Shown here piece by piece: positions 1 through 8,491 of a stretch of DNA of 64,000 nt. This DNA is from Oligoflexia bacterium (GTDB lineage: Bacteria > Bdellovibrionota > Bdellovibrionia > Bdellovibrionales > Bdellovibrionaceae). Where the stretch lies: the NCBI GenBank assembly GCA_016861345.1, contig BOLD01000013.1:22918-86917 (forward strand), written 5' to 3'. Numbering within the stretch: the stretch's first letter is position 1; every line of letters begins with the position of its first letter. The position numbers were made by a program, and so were the translations under genes. The notes under the pieces are model-generated. The model did no database searches, had not been told where the DNA came from, and saw only the letters and a list, made by a program, of their open reading frames with translations.

Positions 1-714
1 GCTAATGTCTTCGCAGTTGGTGATATCTGCAGCGCGGGGTTCACCGTCACAACAGCATCACTGGTGTTATTCAGAGCATCAGTCACACGAACTGTGACTG
101 AACCTGCACCTGCGGGAGCAGTAAAGACTCCTGTTGCTGAGTTTATCGTTCCGCCACCGCTTTGAATCGAATAAGTGTAAGTCCCCACTCCGCCACTGGC
201 TGTAAATGTGTGAATGTTATTAACCGCTAATGCAATCGAAGCCGGTGAAATTTGCAGTGCTGGGTTCACCGTCACAACAGCGTCGCTCGTATTTCCGAGA
301 GTGTCTGCTACTTGAACCGTAACAGAACCCGAACTTGCTGGAGCAATAAATGCACCTGTTGCTGAGTTAATCGACCCACCACCACTTTGAATCGAATAAG
401 TGTAGGTCCCTACTCCGCCCGTAGCTGTAAACGTCGTCGAGTTATTCACTGCTAATGTAATCGAAGCCGGTGAAATTTGCAGAGCAGGATTTACCGTCAT
501 AACAGCATCACTGGTGTTATTAATGGCATCAGTCACACGAACTGTGACTGATCCTGAACCTGCAGGAGCAGTAAAGACTCCTGTTGATGAGTTTATCGAC
601 CCACCACCACTAACAATGGAGTAAACCAGTGGAGCGACTCCTCCGCTCGCAGAAAAGGATACAGAGTTATTCACCGCCACTGTTTTTGAGCTTGGACTAA
701 TCGCTAAAACATCA
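1..714. repeat. Tandem 225-bp repeats encoding Ig-like modules
   Basis: Corresponding points of successive units (the ...TTCACCGTCA-like segment) begin at 40, 265 and 490, an exact spacing of 225 bp or 75 codons. Long stretches are nearly identical at DNA level. The next module upstream in the gene (about 715-950) is diverged and longer. This is intragenic and in frame, so unequal recombination could change the number of Ig modules without breaking the gene. The array continues past the left edge, so its copy number is unknown. Confidence 0.85.
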
Positions 715-1499
715 GTGATCGTAAGTGTCGTCTCTCGACTGATCCCCTGAGCATCGGTCACTCGAATCACAGCCACCCCAGGACCAGCAGGCGTATATAC
801 TCCAGTGGTCGCATTTACTGAACCAGGGCCACTGACTAAAGTGTAAGTGTATCCACCATAAGCCCCAGAACCTGAAATCGTTGTTGTGTTTCCTGTGGTG
901 ATCGCTGGCGCAGTTGAACCAATATTAAATGTCGGATAAATATCAAAATTCATATTGTAGGTCTGTCCCAATGAATCGCGAATCAAAATCACCGTAGAAC
1001 CAGAACTTGAGGGAGCTGTAAATAATCCCGTCGCAGAGACACCGCCCCCACCACTATAAATAGAAACCTCAAAAGGACCTAATCCCCCAAGACCTGCCTG
1101 AGTCAGTGTGATTTGATATGTTCCTGCTTGTTCCACTCTTGTCAGCGCAGGAACTCCGGTCCCAAGAACATCCACTGCTGTGAGCTCAAAGGATTTGCTC
1201 AGCCCTGTCCCATCTGTCACATCAAAACGAACCACCCCAGCTGAGGTCGCCGAGATCGAATGATTACTGTTATTTGCTGTTAAGTTCGAAGATTGCGATG
1301 TTAATGTGCAAGGACAATAAGAGTTTGGAAGTTCAATCGTATAATCTCGTCCGACAATAATGGTGTTTTGATCTGGCAATTTGGGATTAATGGAAGAAAA
1401 TGAGGAATCGATATTTCCATTAATTGTGCAAGCGGAAATACCCAACAGGAAAATGAGATTTATCACTGAAAAAATCCAGCTTCTCATCCAGTTTTTCAT
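1..1499 (-). CDS. Ig-like-repeat surface lipoprotein, C-terminal part beyond window
   Basis: The reading frame is open from an ATG at 1499 to the window edge (499 codons), so the protein is partial. The N-terminus is a charged and hydrophobic segment ending in a lipobox (LLGISAC, Cys about residue 24), which predicts an outer-membrane lipoprotein. After a Ser/Asn-rich linker come at least five Ig-like modules of the bacterial 'putative Ig domain' type, with recurring words such as GGVGTYTYSI, FTAPA.SGSVTV and VNPALQISP. The modules nearest the edge are 75 residues each and very alike. Such stacked folds usually form stalks of adhesins. No ligand-binding or catalytic domain is visible in this part. 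The first 16 or so residues resemble those of the next gene (1783-2820). The surface role is inferred from the architecture. Confidence 0.8.
   Translation of the reverse strand, partial: MKNWMRSWIFSVINLIFLLGISACTINGNIDSSFSSINPKLPDQNTIIVGRDYTIELPNSYCPCTLTSQSSNLTANNSNHSISATSAGVVRFDVTDGTGLSKSFELTAVDVLGTGVPALTRVEQAGTYQITLTQAGLGGLGPFEVSIYSGGGGVSATGLFTAPSSSGSTVILIRDSLGQTYNMNFDIYPTFNIGSTAPAITTGNTTTISGSGAYGGYTYTLVSGPGSVNATTGVYTPAGPGVAVIRVTDAQGISRETTLTITDVLAISPSSKTVAVNNSVSFSASGGVAPLVYSIVSGGGSINSSTGVFTAPAGSGSVTVRVTDAINNTSDAVMTVNPALQISPASITLAVNNSTTFTATGGVGTYTYSIQSGGGSINSATGAFIAPASSGSVTVQVADTLGNTSDAVVTVNPALQISPASIALAVNNIHTFTASGGVGTYTYSIQSGGGTINSATGVFTAPAGAGSVTVRVTDALNNTSDAVVTVNPALQISPTAKTL
1453..1487 (-). 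repeat. 35-bp dispersed repeat, copy 1 (start region of Ig lipoprotein)
   Basis: This stretch matches 2786-2820 at 34 of 35 positions by direct comparison. Here it encodes residues 5-16 of the Ig-repeat lipoprotein (MRSWIFSVINL). It is preceded in frame by a 12-bp near-duplicate of its own first codons (ATGAAAAACTGG next to ATGAGAAGCTGG). The repeat suggests a recombination or duplication event that moved the start of one surface gene onto the other. Confidence 0.85.
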
Positions 1500-1506
1500 A
1501 TGTTAC

Positions 1507-1514
1507 TTATCGGC
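1507..1514 (-). promoter_or_regulatory. Possible sigma28-like -10 element of Ig lipoprotein gene
   Basis: Read on the minus strand, GCCGATAA lies seven bases before the ATG at 1499 and equals the sigma28 (FliA) -10 consensus. A weak -35-like TCAAGTAC sits 12 bases upstream of it. The match is by eye and the spacing differs by one from the enterobacterial standard. The closeness to the ATG would give a near-leaderless transcript. Confidence 0.35.
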
Positions 1515-1782
1515 AATTTAAGGTGTGTACTTGAACTCTTGAACCCAGAGACTGGGGTGTAATGTCCCAAGATTCTCGCTATGAGACAAAAATATTGTGT
1601 TCAAGTTGGAATTTGCGAGAAGAGATTATTTTTGAAACTTTAGTTTGTGTTAAGCGCCGAACGGCCGACTAAGGCTAAAAATGAGTTCCATTACAATCGA
1701 GTTGATTCTGGTGTGGAGAGAATATCTCTATTTTAAAAACACAGGTAGAATCGTTACCGTGTTCAGTAGTATTAGGAGTACG

Positions 1783-2820
1783 TTAGTTCACAGCTCCGTA
1801 CACAGTTGCTGGTTGTGAGCCACCCGACCAGGTCACAACGTTACCATTGGTGTTGATGGCCTTGCCGCCAGCTCCACCCGAACAAATCAGTGTACTTCCA
1901 TTTTTATATGACGATCCACCTGCAGAACCCCAACCACCACCGCCCCCTGATGCATAACCCATTGTTGGCACCAAACCATTTCCACCTTGGGCTCCAGGCC
2001 CTCCTCCTGCACCTGCTGTATTCCCTGCAAAGTAGGCTGCGCCAGTTCCGCCTGCACTACCACCATAACCACCTTGTATGGCAGGTGAAGGACCTGTTGT
2101 TGTAGATCCAGGCAAAATACGACCGCCACCTCCCCCTGAATTATAGCCAGTGTCTGATGTTCCATTTGTTCCAGACAGACCAATAGCCCCACCCTGTCCC
2201 GGAGTCGAATTGGGATAGCTTGCATGATAAGCTAATCCGCCCCGACCACCACCCGCTCCACCGCCACCACCATGATAGACCGTTCCACTCTGAATATATC
2301 CGCCACCGCCACCGCCACCACCTGCAATATAGCCCGTCGTTGATGTGATGACTGCACTTAAAGTGAGGTTCATTGCTGAGCCACCCGACTGCCCGACACA
2401 AGAATTCTCATAGCCTCCACCCATGCCACCCTTGCCCATAATATATCCATTATTGATAATCGTAAGACTCGATCCCACCGGTATACTGCCTGTATCAAAT
2501 GCAGCAATAGAGGTATCATCACTCCAAACATACACACCTGAATTTACAGTCACCTGTACGCTGATAGGTGTTGTTCCATTCCAGTTGTAAGGCGCTGCCA
2601 TCAATGTATTTCGCAAATTAAAATTTTGAACATTTGATGAGATCGTTACAGAATATGCTGATCCGCCAGTTAACTTTTTCATGAACATCATGTGATAAAC
2701 AGCCAATGCCTTTAATGAAAAAGTAATGGCAAGACACATCGTCATGCTCACGAAAATCTTACTGGAAAATTTCATCTTGATTAAGATGAGATTTATCACT
2801 GAAAAAATCCAGTTTCTCAT
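1783..2820 (-). CDS. Secreted glycine-rich phage-tail-like protein, Sec-type leader
   Basis: The 345-residue product starts with a hydrophobic leader. Its first 12 residues (MRNWIFSVINLI) are shared with the Ig lipoprotein; a second segment follows (MKFSSKIF... to about residue 42). About residues 45-135 hold a beta-rich module (VNSGVYVWSDD, TIINNGYIMGKGG), and the rest is Gly-rich, closing with NGNVVTWSGG...VYGAVN. The body aligns clearly with the Tat-exported protein at 40265-41296: both have GYIAGGGGGGGG, GGGRILPG and the same C-terminal pattern. Such Gly-rich domains are known from phage tail-tip and adhesin proteins. The twin arginines of its relative are replaced (FSSKIF versus FSRRNF), so Sec export is likely. 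An alternative start is the ATG at 2775. The adhesive role is inferred. Confidence 0.75.
   Translation of the reverse strand: MRNWIFSVINLILIKMKFSSKIFVSMTMCLAITFSLKALAVYHMMFMKKLTGGSAYSVTISSNVQNFNLRNTLMAAPYNWNGTTPISVQVTVNSGVYVWSDDTSIAAFDTGSIPVGSSLTIINNGYIMGKGGMGGGYENSCVGQSGGSAMNLTLSAVITSTTGYIAGGGGGGGGYIQSGTVYHGGGGGAGGGRGGLAYHASYPNSTPGQGGAIGLSGTNGTSDTGYNSGGGGGRILPGSTTTGPSPAIQGGYGGSAGGTGAAYFAGNTAGAGGGPGAQGGNGLVPTMGYASGGGGGWGSAGGSSYKNGSTLICSGGAGGKAINTNGNVVTWSGGSQPATVYGAVN
2786..2820 (-). repeat. 35-bp dispersed repeat, copy 2 (start region of glycine-rich gene)
   Basis: This stretch is identical to 1453-1487 at 34 of 35 bases and encodes the first 11 residues of the glycine-rich protein. Similarity continues upstream into the CGATAAG element before the ATG. 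After the repeat the two genes diverge completely, so this looks like a shared or captured expression/leader segment. Confidence 0.85.
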
Positions 2821-2827
2821 ATGACTC

Positions 2828-2834
2828 TTATCGG
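2828..2834 (-). promoter_or_regulatory. Possible sigma28-like -10 element of glycine-rich gene
   Basis: On the minus strand, TCCGATAA (CCGATAA in these coordinates) lies 7 bases before the ATG at 2820, in the same position as the element at 1507-1514. A TTCAGTTT word, six of eight to the sigma28 -35, sits 12 bases upstream. This is recognition by eye only. Confidence 0.3.
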
Positions 2835-3010
2835 ATGGACTAATGTCAAACTGAAGTTATTCAGTTGTTTTTCTCATTTTGAGATTCTTCATAATTGCAT
2901 TGAGCTCTAGCCTGAATATATCCTTCCCTATAACACAATCGGCAAATTAAAATCGAACCCCCCTCTTTTTTGACATTGACGATACATTATGGTGGGTGTT
3001 ATTATAAGCC

Positions 3011-4201
3011 ATGTCTATAGCTCACGAAAGAAAACGTCATTGTGTAAATCTTCTTAGAAAGAAATTAAAATTTTCACCGATTGTTTCTATTCAGGGACCT
3101 CGGCAATGTGGCAAAAGTTATTTGGCCCAAAATATTGTGCCTCAGTTTGAAAAACATTCTGAGTATAAAAATCTTGATTTAAAGGAAAATCGAGATTTTG
3201 CTCAGAAAAATCCAAATACTTTTTTAAGTATTCATTCTGGAAAACCACTTATCATCGATGAAGTTCAAAAAGTCCCAGATTTATTTGATGAGATGAAAGG
3301 GATTGTTGACGAGAAGAGAACCCCGGGTCGTTTCTTAATATTAGGCTCAACAGAGTTTTCTCATGAAACAAAGATACGAGAATCTTTAACAGGACGATTA
3401 TCAAGAATTCGAATGTTTCCCCTAGGCATTGCTGAAACAAAGAAATTTGAAATGAATGAAGTCAGTCAGTTCCCATTTTTACAAAAAAAAGTACGTATTA
3501 ATAGAGCAGATTTATTTAAATACCTCGAGCGTGGTGGTTTTCCTGGAATATTTATAGTTAAAAACGATCAGGAACGAAGAAGTCTATTTGAGGATTGGGT
3601 TCGATTGACATGTGAGCGCGATATTCATCAGATCAACAAATTCAAATTAGATTCCGCACTATCATATGAAATCCTAGCTCAACTCGCCACTTTGCCAGAA
3701 CCAAATGTTGCCAACTTAGCAAAAGAACTTCGGGTGACAACAAGAAAAATTCAAAATCATATCTTAGCTCTAAAAATGCTATTTGTTATTTTTGAGGTGG
3801 CGCCGTTAGCTGGCTCTGCAGGCAAGCCGTTATACTACTTATGCGATCCCGGACTGCTCACTTTTTTTGAGGCCTCACTCGAGCGGAAGATGCTAACATG
3901 GTTTTATACTGAATTGATAATGCAACTCTCGTACAAAGAGCAGCTCCCATTGCAAATTCAATATTATAAATCAAAAACAAGCAGTCCCGTTCATTTTATC
4001 ATAGAGCAAAAAAAGAAATTGCTTGCTGCGAAGATGACCTTGTCCGAATCTTATGACAAAAGGGATTTTGCGATATTTCAGTCGTTTCAAAAAAAATATA
4101 GTCAAAAATATGAGTCAATTGAGTGCTATGGTTTTTATGGAGGAAAGACCCAGATACGCCTTCCTGATTACGTTTTATCCCCTTGGGAGCAAATTGTCTG
4201 A
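3011..4201 (+). CDS. AAA ATPase with DUF4143 domain
   Basis: The 396-residue cytoplasmic protein has a Walker A motif GPRQCGKS (residues 29-36) and a Walker B motif LIIDE followed by VQKVP (80-88). The GSTEFS and LTGRL segments of this family follow, then a helical C-terminal half of DUF4143 type (EILAQLATLPEPN, TTRKIQNHI). The family is widespread, often in many copies per genome, and has no settled function. The last 100 residues are poorly conserved, and the clear nuclease-like E-V-D...E-V-K signature seen in the paralogue at 26440-27558 is not obvious here. It is a single gene, convergent with dbpA and 42 bp from it. The ATP-binding call is firm; the role is unknown. Confidence 0.85.
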   Translation: MSIAHERKRHCVNLLRKKLKFSPIVSIQGPRQCGKSYLAQNIVPQFEKHSEYKNLDLKENRDFAQKNPNTFLSIHSGKPLIIDEVQKVPDLFDEMKGIVDEKRTPGRFLILGSTEFSHETKIRESLTGRLSRIRMFPLGIAETKKFEMNEVSQFPFLQKKVRINRADLFKYLERGGFPGIFIVKNDQERRSLFEDWVRLTCERDIHQINKFKLDSALSYEILAQLATLPEPNVANLAKELRVTTRKIQNHILALKMLFVIFEVAPLAGSAGKPLYYLCDPGLLTFFEASLERKMLTWFYTELIMQLSYKEQLPLQIQYYKSKTSSPVHFIIEQKKKLLAAKMTLSESYDKRDFAIFQSFQKKYSQKYESIECYGFYGGKTQIRLPDYVLSPWEQIV

Positions 4202-4242
4202 CTTAAATATGACTGATTCCTTTAACTCTTATAGCATCTTCG

Positions 4243-5643
4243 CTAATTTAAAGCCCGAACCTGATACTTTTTCCCCTTGATTTTTCCCTCGCAAAGGCGA
4301 GAAATCTGCTCTTTTGACAACATCGAGGAAACTGCGACATAGGTGAAAGTGTCATGGATTTCAATCTTGCCCACTTCTGAAGACTGAAGACCGCCATCCC
4401 CGGTAAAAGCACCTAAGATATCGCCAGCTCGAAGCTTGTCTTTTCGACCCGCTACGATCACGAGTGTTTGCATTTTTGCCTGTCCATAACCTGGGGGCAA
4501 ACCATGCTGATTCTTAAATCCTAAATTGGGTCTTTCAAAAGTTGCTTTGGCCTGCTTTTCGACCTCAAAGATTTTAAATTTCTCACTGGGCCCCACAAAA
4601 ATCACAGCCGTTCCACTTCGGCCCGCTCGCCCCGTTCGGCCAATACGGTGGATGTAATCTTCGGGCTGCAAAGGGAAATCATAATTAATAACCAGCTCTA
4701 ATTGACCAATATCAATCCCACGAGACGCCACATCTGTTGCCACAAGAATTTTATAACTTCCGTTTCGAAACATGGCCATCGAAAGATCTCTTTGGCGCTG
4801 ATCCATATCACCCTGCAGACCTCCGCAGGCCACACCCTGATCTTGTAAAAGCTCAACCAGATTTGTCACAGCCGCTTTGGTGTTGCAGAAAATCAGAATT
4901 GAGTCTGCCTCGTGTTGCTGTAAAACTCGCATCAGGATATTTTTCTTATCCTCTGTTCCTAACTCATAAACAAGCTGACGGATCAAATCAGAAGTTTCAG
5001 CAGAGTCTTCCACTTTCACTTTCACTGGATTTTTTTGATATCGCTGACTGAGAAGCTCAATCCCCTCAGGAAAAGTCGCTGAAAAAAGAACCGTTTGTAG
5101 ATCTCGGGGAAGTTCACTGATGATCGCTGAAATCTCGTCCTCAAAACCCATTTCGAGCATTTTGTCCGCTTCATCCAGCACCAAAGTTTGAATTTGACTT
5201 AAATCCATTTGCTCTCGGCGAATGTGATCTAATATTCGCCCCGGAGTTCCCACCACAATATGCACTCCACGATCAAGGGCAAAAGCCTGATCTCGACCAG
5301 GGACTCCGCCTGTCAGTGGCAGGACTTGAAGACCTTCAAATTTGCGTCCCAATTTTCGAATTTCTCTGACAACTTGAGCAGAGAGTTCTCGAGTGGGGCA
5401 AAGAATCATGGCCTGAAGCACTCCGTAACGATTTTGCTCCACCTGAATCTTGTTCAGAATCGGCAGACTAAAAGCTGCCGTCTTTCCACTGCCCGTTTTT
5501 GATTGGCCAATCAGATCTTTTCCTTCAAGTAAATGCGGAAGGCTTTCCACCTGTATCGGCGTCATGGTGGCGTAGCCCAGCTCTTCAGTAACTTGAATCA
5601 GGTCAGGCTTTAGTGGGAGAGAGGAAAATGTTTGTGCTGTCAT
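4243..5643 (-). CDS. dbpA: ATP-dependent RNA helicase DbpA
   Basis: The 466-residue DEAD-box helicase has the Q motif (TPIQ near 28-31), Walker A SKTGSGKT (48-55), LDEADK near 154, SAT near 187 and HRIGRTGRAGR near 335. After the two RecA folds, the last 75 residues form a DbpA-type RNA-binding domain (RKDKLRAGDILGAF, EIHDTFTYVAV). In E. coli this domain targets hairpin 92 of 23S rRNA and supports 50S subunit assembly. The length fits DbpA (about 457 aa), and the C-terminal domain separates it from other DEAD-box paralogues. It is a single gene, so rRNA maturation is the expected role. Confidence 0.93.
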   Translation of the reverse strand: MTAQTFSSLPLKPDLIQVTEELGYATMTPIQVESLPHLLEGKDLIGQSKTGSGKTAAFSLPILNKIQVEQNRYGVLQAMILCPTRELSAQVVREIRKLGRKFEGLQVLPLTGGVPGRDQAFALDRGVHIVVGTPGRILDHIRREQMDLSQIQTLVLDEADKMLEMGFEDEISAIISELPRDLQTVLFSATFPEGIELLSQRYQKNPVKVKVEDSAETSDLIRQLVYELGTEDKKNILMRVLQQHEADSILIFCNTKAAVTNLVELLQDQGVACGGLQGDMDQRQRDLSMAMFRNGSYKILVATDVASRGIDIGQLELVINYDFPLQPEDYIHRIGRTGRAGRSGTAVIFVGPSEKFKIFEVEKQAKATFERPNLGFKNQHGLPPGYGQAKMQTLVIVAGRKDKLRAGDILGAFTGDGGLQSSEVGKIEIHDTFTYVAVSSMLSKEQISRLCEGKIKGKKYQVRALN

Positions 5644-5847
5644 GGCTTCTTTGTAATCGAAGTTGGTCTCTCTGTATAGAGAAGTATAGAAAAGAAGAGG
5701 TGTCTCATTCTTAGACAGTGACTGACAATTGACCTAAAAAGGAGTGGCTTGAGGTTTAAATCAACATAAAGATCAATAGGTTAGATCATGCCTACTTTGG
5801 CCTAAACCTTGCTCATTGAGGACGAATTCCTTTTCCAGGAGTAGTGT

Positions 5848-7359
5848 ATGAATTTTTCTCTTATGAATAGACTGACTTTAGGCTTCATGGCCCCTTTATT
5901 GATCACTGTTCAAAGCTCAGCTCTTGATTGGTGGTCTGTGAGTGAAAAGGACACCCAGAACGCTGCCTGTATGGATTTAAAACCCACATCAGAAAAGACG
6001 ATGCTTGAATATCTTGAAGCAAAAACCACAGACCCTGATCTTCGCGCGAATGCCACAATCCGTGGAGTTCATTTTCAAGACGAAATCCCAGAGCTTATTG
6101 AAATCTTCTCTGGAATTCATCAACCTAGCATTCTAGCCCGTGATCCAAAAGATTTAGATGCTGCTGGCTGTGATAAAGTCATGTGCGCCATGGAAAAGCT
6201 TTATGGAAAGAAAACCGGACTCAGAATGCTCTATATTTATGCAAAATTTGGATTAACCACCAGTCCACAGGCGGATTTTCAACCCGACAACTATCAAAAC
6301 TGGAAGGCCTCGGAACTGGATGATATTTTAATTGCTCTGGAAAGCCTTCCGCCAACAGTATTACCAATTAAAGACCGTCACCTTCTTCATTTCCTCGAGG
6401 GCTACTCTTTAAAGTCATATGGTGAGGATCGAGATCTGGTTCTTGCCAATGCTCGAATGGACATCTTTGACGGGTGGAATAAGAAATCGAAGATGGAGCG
6501 TATTTCAGTAATTTTACATGAATTTGACCACATTCTCGGATCAAAGCTGGATGATACAGCCGAGTGGAAATCCATGCCACGAAAGTTTATTTCTCAATAT
6601 GCTAAAACGAATGACGCCGAAGATTTTGCAGAAAGTTTTCTGGCCTATCGTTTTGCCCCTAATAAGTTAAAGAAAACTTCTCCTGAACGATACAACTTTA
6701 TCAAAGAAAAACTTTTTAATGGACTTGAGTTTAAAAAAACTCGAGACTGCGAAGAGCCCTTTCGCGAAGCGAAGAATGTGGTTCAGCAGAACCTGACTCA
6801 GAAACGAGAAATTGTATCTTGGATCGTCGAAAATAAAACTGAAATCGCCAACCAGGTGAAGCGCCAAGAAGAAATAGGTTACTTCAAAGAAAGAGCCTGG
6901 GCTGCCTGCGGAGCTTCGTACTTGAATGAACTCGCCAAGATCACAACTCGAACGGATACTGATGCCTGCATCCAGCGCGTGATTAAAAAGCGATCAGCCA
7001 TTGTTGAAGCTCGTAAACATGAAAAGGAAGACCTCAAAGAAAATCAAATCCCATCTTCTCAGCTGCAGGAAATTCAAGTTTCAAAACGAAAGATCCAATA
7101 TATCCGCCAAGAATTAAAAGAAAAAGCCACTGACTTTCTGGAAAAGATTTATCAAGCTGAGTTTCGATTTGTGAACAACCAAAAACAGTGTGATGACCGA
7201 CTTGATTTCTTAGTTCGATACAAAAAAGAGTCTCCTCTCCACCTTGCCCCCCAAGCGATTACAAAAGCTCTGACTAAAGCTTGCGACCAAATGGAGAAAG
7301 GCGGAGTCCTTCGTCAATTCTTCGGCCCAAGCTTTGAAGATATTCTAAGAGCAAGGTAG
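5848..7359 (+). CDS. Secreted HEXXH zinc-metallopeptidase candidate
   Basis: The 503-residue protein has an N-terminal signal-like segment (LTLGFMAPLLITVQSSA). The motif HEFDH at residues 224-228 matches HEXXH. About 34 residues later the segment NDAEDFAESFLAYRF supplies a plausible third zinc ligand (Glu 262), as in gluzincin-type peptidases. The C-terminal 200 residues are highly charged and helical with several Cys. Start ATG 5848 is preceded by CCAGGAG. No named family is recognised, so the protease call rests on the motif pair. It stands alone between dbpA (divergent) and the redoxin gene, 90 bp before the latter. In a predator it could act on prey or peptidoglycan peptides, but nothing in the sequence shows the substrate. 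Confidence 0.65.
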   Translation: MNFSLMNRLTLGFMAPLLITVQSSALDWWSVSEKDTQNAACMDLKPTSEKTMLEYLEAKTTDPDLRANATIRGVHFQDEIPELIEIFSGIHQPSILARDPKDLDAAGCDKVMCAMEKLYGKKTGLRMLYIYAKFGLTTSPQADFQPDNYQNWKASELDDILIALESLPPTVLPIKDRHLLHFLEGYSLKSYGEDRDLVLANARMDIFDGWNKKSKMERISVILHEFDHILGSKLDDTAEWKSMPRKFISQYAKTNDAEDFAESFLAYRFAPNKLKKTSPERYNFIKEKLFNGLEFKKTRDCEEPFREAKNVVQQNLTQKREIVSWIVENKTEIANQVKRQEEIGYFKERAWAACGASYLNELAKITTRTDTDACIQRVIKKRSAIVEARKHEKEDLKENQIPSSQLQEIQVSKRKIQYIRQELKEKATDFLEKIYQAEFRFVNNQKQCDDRLDFLVRYKKESPLHLAPQAITKALTKACDQMEKGGVLRQFFGPSFEDILRAR

Positions 7360-7448
7360 CTCTTAGGATGCGCCGCGCAGCAAAAATAATGATTCCAATA
7401 TGATTTCTCTCATTGAAACTTTCTTCTTTTTGAAGGAGAAAGTTTCTT

Positions 7449-8030
7449 ATGAAAAAAATTACTTTTGCTCTTATTCTTTTTTCGATGACAGCTTTCGGGG
7501 CCATCCAGATTTCCCCAACTTTGGAGCTTCAAAATATCAAAACTTCAAGTCTTGAAAAACAGATCCTGGCACCTGAGAAAAAAGGGACTGTCATGGTCTT
7601 TCTTTCCGCTCGCTGCCCCTGCTCAGAAAGCCACGAAGGTCTTCTCAAGAAAATGTCTGAAGAATACGCTGACTTTCAGTTTATCGGCATTCATGCCAAC
7701 CAGGATGAGGACCCAAAAATTGTTCAAGCCCATTTTCAAAAAAGCGAAATCCCCTTCCCAGTCCTTCATGATCCCAAGGCCAAGTTGGCTGATCAGCTGA
7801 AGGCCTTTAAAACTCCCCATGCTTTTATTCTCTCCTCTAAAGGCGAAGTTCTTTTCTCTGGTGGAGTAACAGACTCGCATGTTGGAGACGAGGCTCAGGA
7901 AAATTATTTAAAAGCAGCCATGAATGATATTCGACAAGGAAAATCAGTTCAAAAACCTCTTGTGCGAAGTCTTGGCTGTGTGATCTCACGTGAAACAAAA
8001 GAAGAAAAGGAGAACGTATGGAAAAATTAG
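7449..8030 (+). CDS. Periplasmic thioredoxin-like redoxin (CPC motif)
   Basis: The 193-residue protein has a signal peptide (to about FGA, residue 18) and a thioredoxin/AhpC-TSA fold with FLSARCPCSE. Its Cys 56 and Cys 58 form CPC rather than the usual CxxC. The conserved cis-Pro region follows (KTPHAFIL), and another Cys lies near the C-terminus (RSLGCVI). The family includes periplasmic thiol oxidoreductases often found near respiratory and copper-protein genes. The frame ends inside the next gene (13-bp overlap), so the two are coupled. A role in thiol or copper-centre maturation is inferred from the neighbours. Confidence 0.8.
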   Translation: MKKITFALILFSMTAFGAIQISPTLELQNIKTSSLEKQILAPEKKGTVMVFLSARCPCSESHEGLLKKMSEEYADFQFIGIHANQDEDPKIVQAHFQKSEIPFPVLHDPKAKLADQLKAFKTPHAFILSSKGEVLFSGGVTDSHVGDEAQENYLKAAMNDIRQGKSVQKPLVRSLGCVISRETKEEKENVWKN

Positions 8031-8488
8031 TTACAGTTTTGGTTTTAGCTCTATTCATCCCCCAAATCAGCTGCGCCCGTCCTAACTATCAAGTCGCTCA
8101 AGCTCCGATTCAAACTGGTGATGAGCAAAAAGTGACTGAAGACTGTTCTCTGAAGCTGAACAAATACAGTCTTTGCACCGCTGTTGAATGGCAAAAAATG
8201 CCAACTGAAGATGTTCGTGGAACTTTCACTTTAAAATTCTGGGAAATCACAAAAGGCAATCAGGCCTCTGGTCCCTTTATCACTCCACCTGAAAAAATGG
8301 CTGTTGTTCTTTGGATGCCTTCGATGGGTCATGGATCTGCTCCCGTGAAAATTACAGAAATTCAGCCAGGAATATATGAAGTATCCGAAGTTTACTTCGT
8401 GATGTCTGGCGACTGGGAGATCCGAATCCAAATTAAAAAAGGACGTGATGTCTTAGATCAAGCGGCCCTTCCTATTTATATCAACTAA
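8018..8488 (+). CDS. FixH-like lipoprotein
   Basis: The 156-residue protein has a lipoprotein-type signal (ISC, Cys 19). The C-terminal half matches the FixH/YtkA-like beta-sandwich, with the diagnostic run VLWMPSMGHGS (residues 98-107) and YEVSEVYFVMSGDWEIRI. Family members bind or handle copper or serve oxidase assembly (FixH with cbb3 oxidase). Here the protein lacks the long membrane anchor of FixH and is instead lipid-anchored. It overlaps the redoxin gene and lies 3 bp before the beta-barrel gene, so the three form one operon. Copper handling is an inference strengthened by the nearby nos genes. Confidence 0.75.
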   Translation: MEKLVTVLVLALFIPQISCARPNYQVAQAPIQTGDEQKVTEDCSLKLNKYSLCTAVEWQKMPTEDVRGTFTLKFWEITKGNQASGPFITPPEKMAVVLWMPSMGHGSAPVKITEIQPGIYEVSEVYFVMSGDWEIRIQIKKGRDVLDQAALPIYIN

Positions 8489-8491
8489 AAT

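Noticed and set aside
1..714. Possible CRISPR array
   Set aside because: The repeats are 225 bp, contiguous, in frame and coding; there are no short repeats with unique spacers.
1887..2401. Several open frames within the glycine-rich gene on both strands
   Set aside because: Low-complexity GGN codons give long stop-free shadow frames; composition is His/Leu/Val- or Trp-rich and not protein-like.
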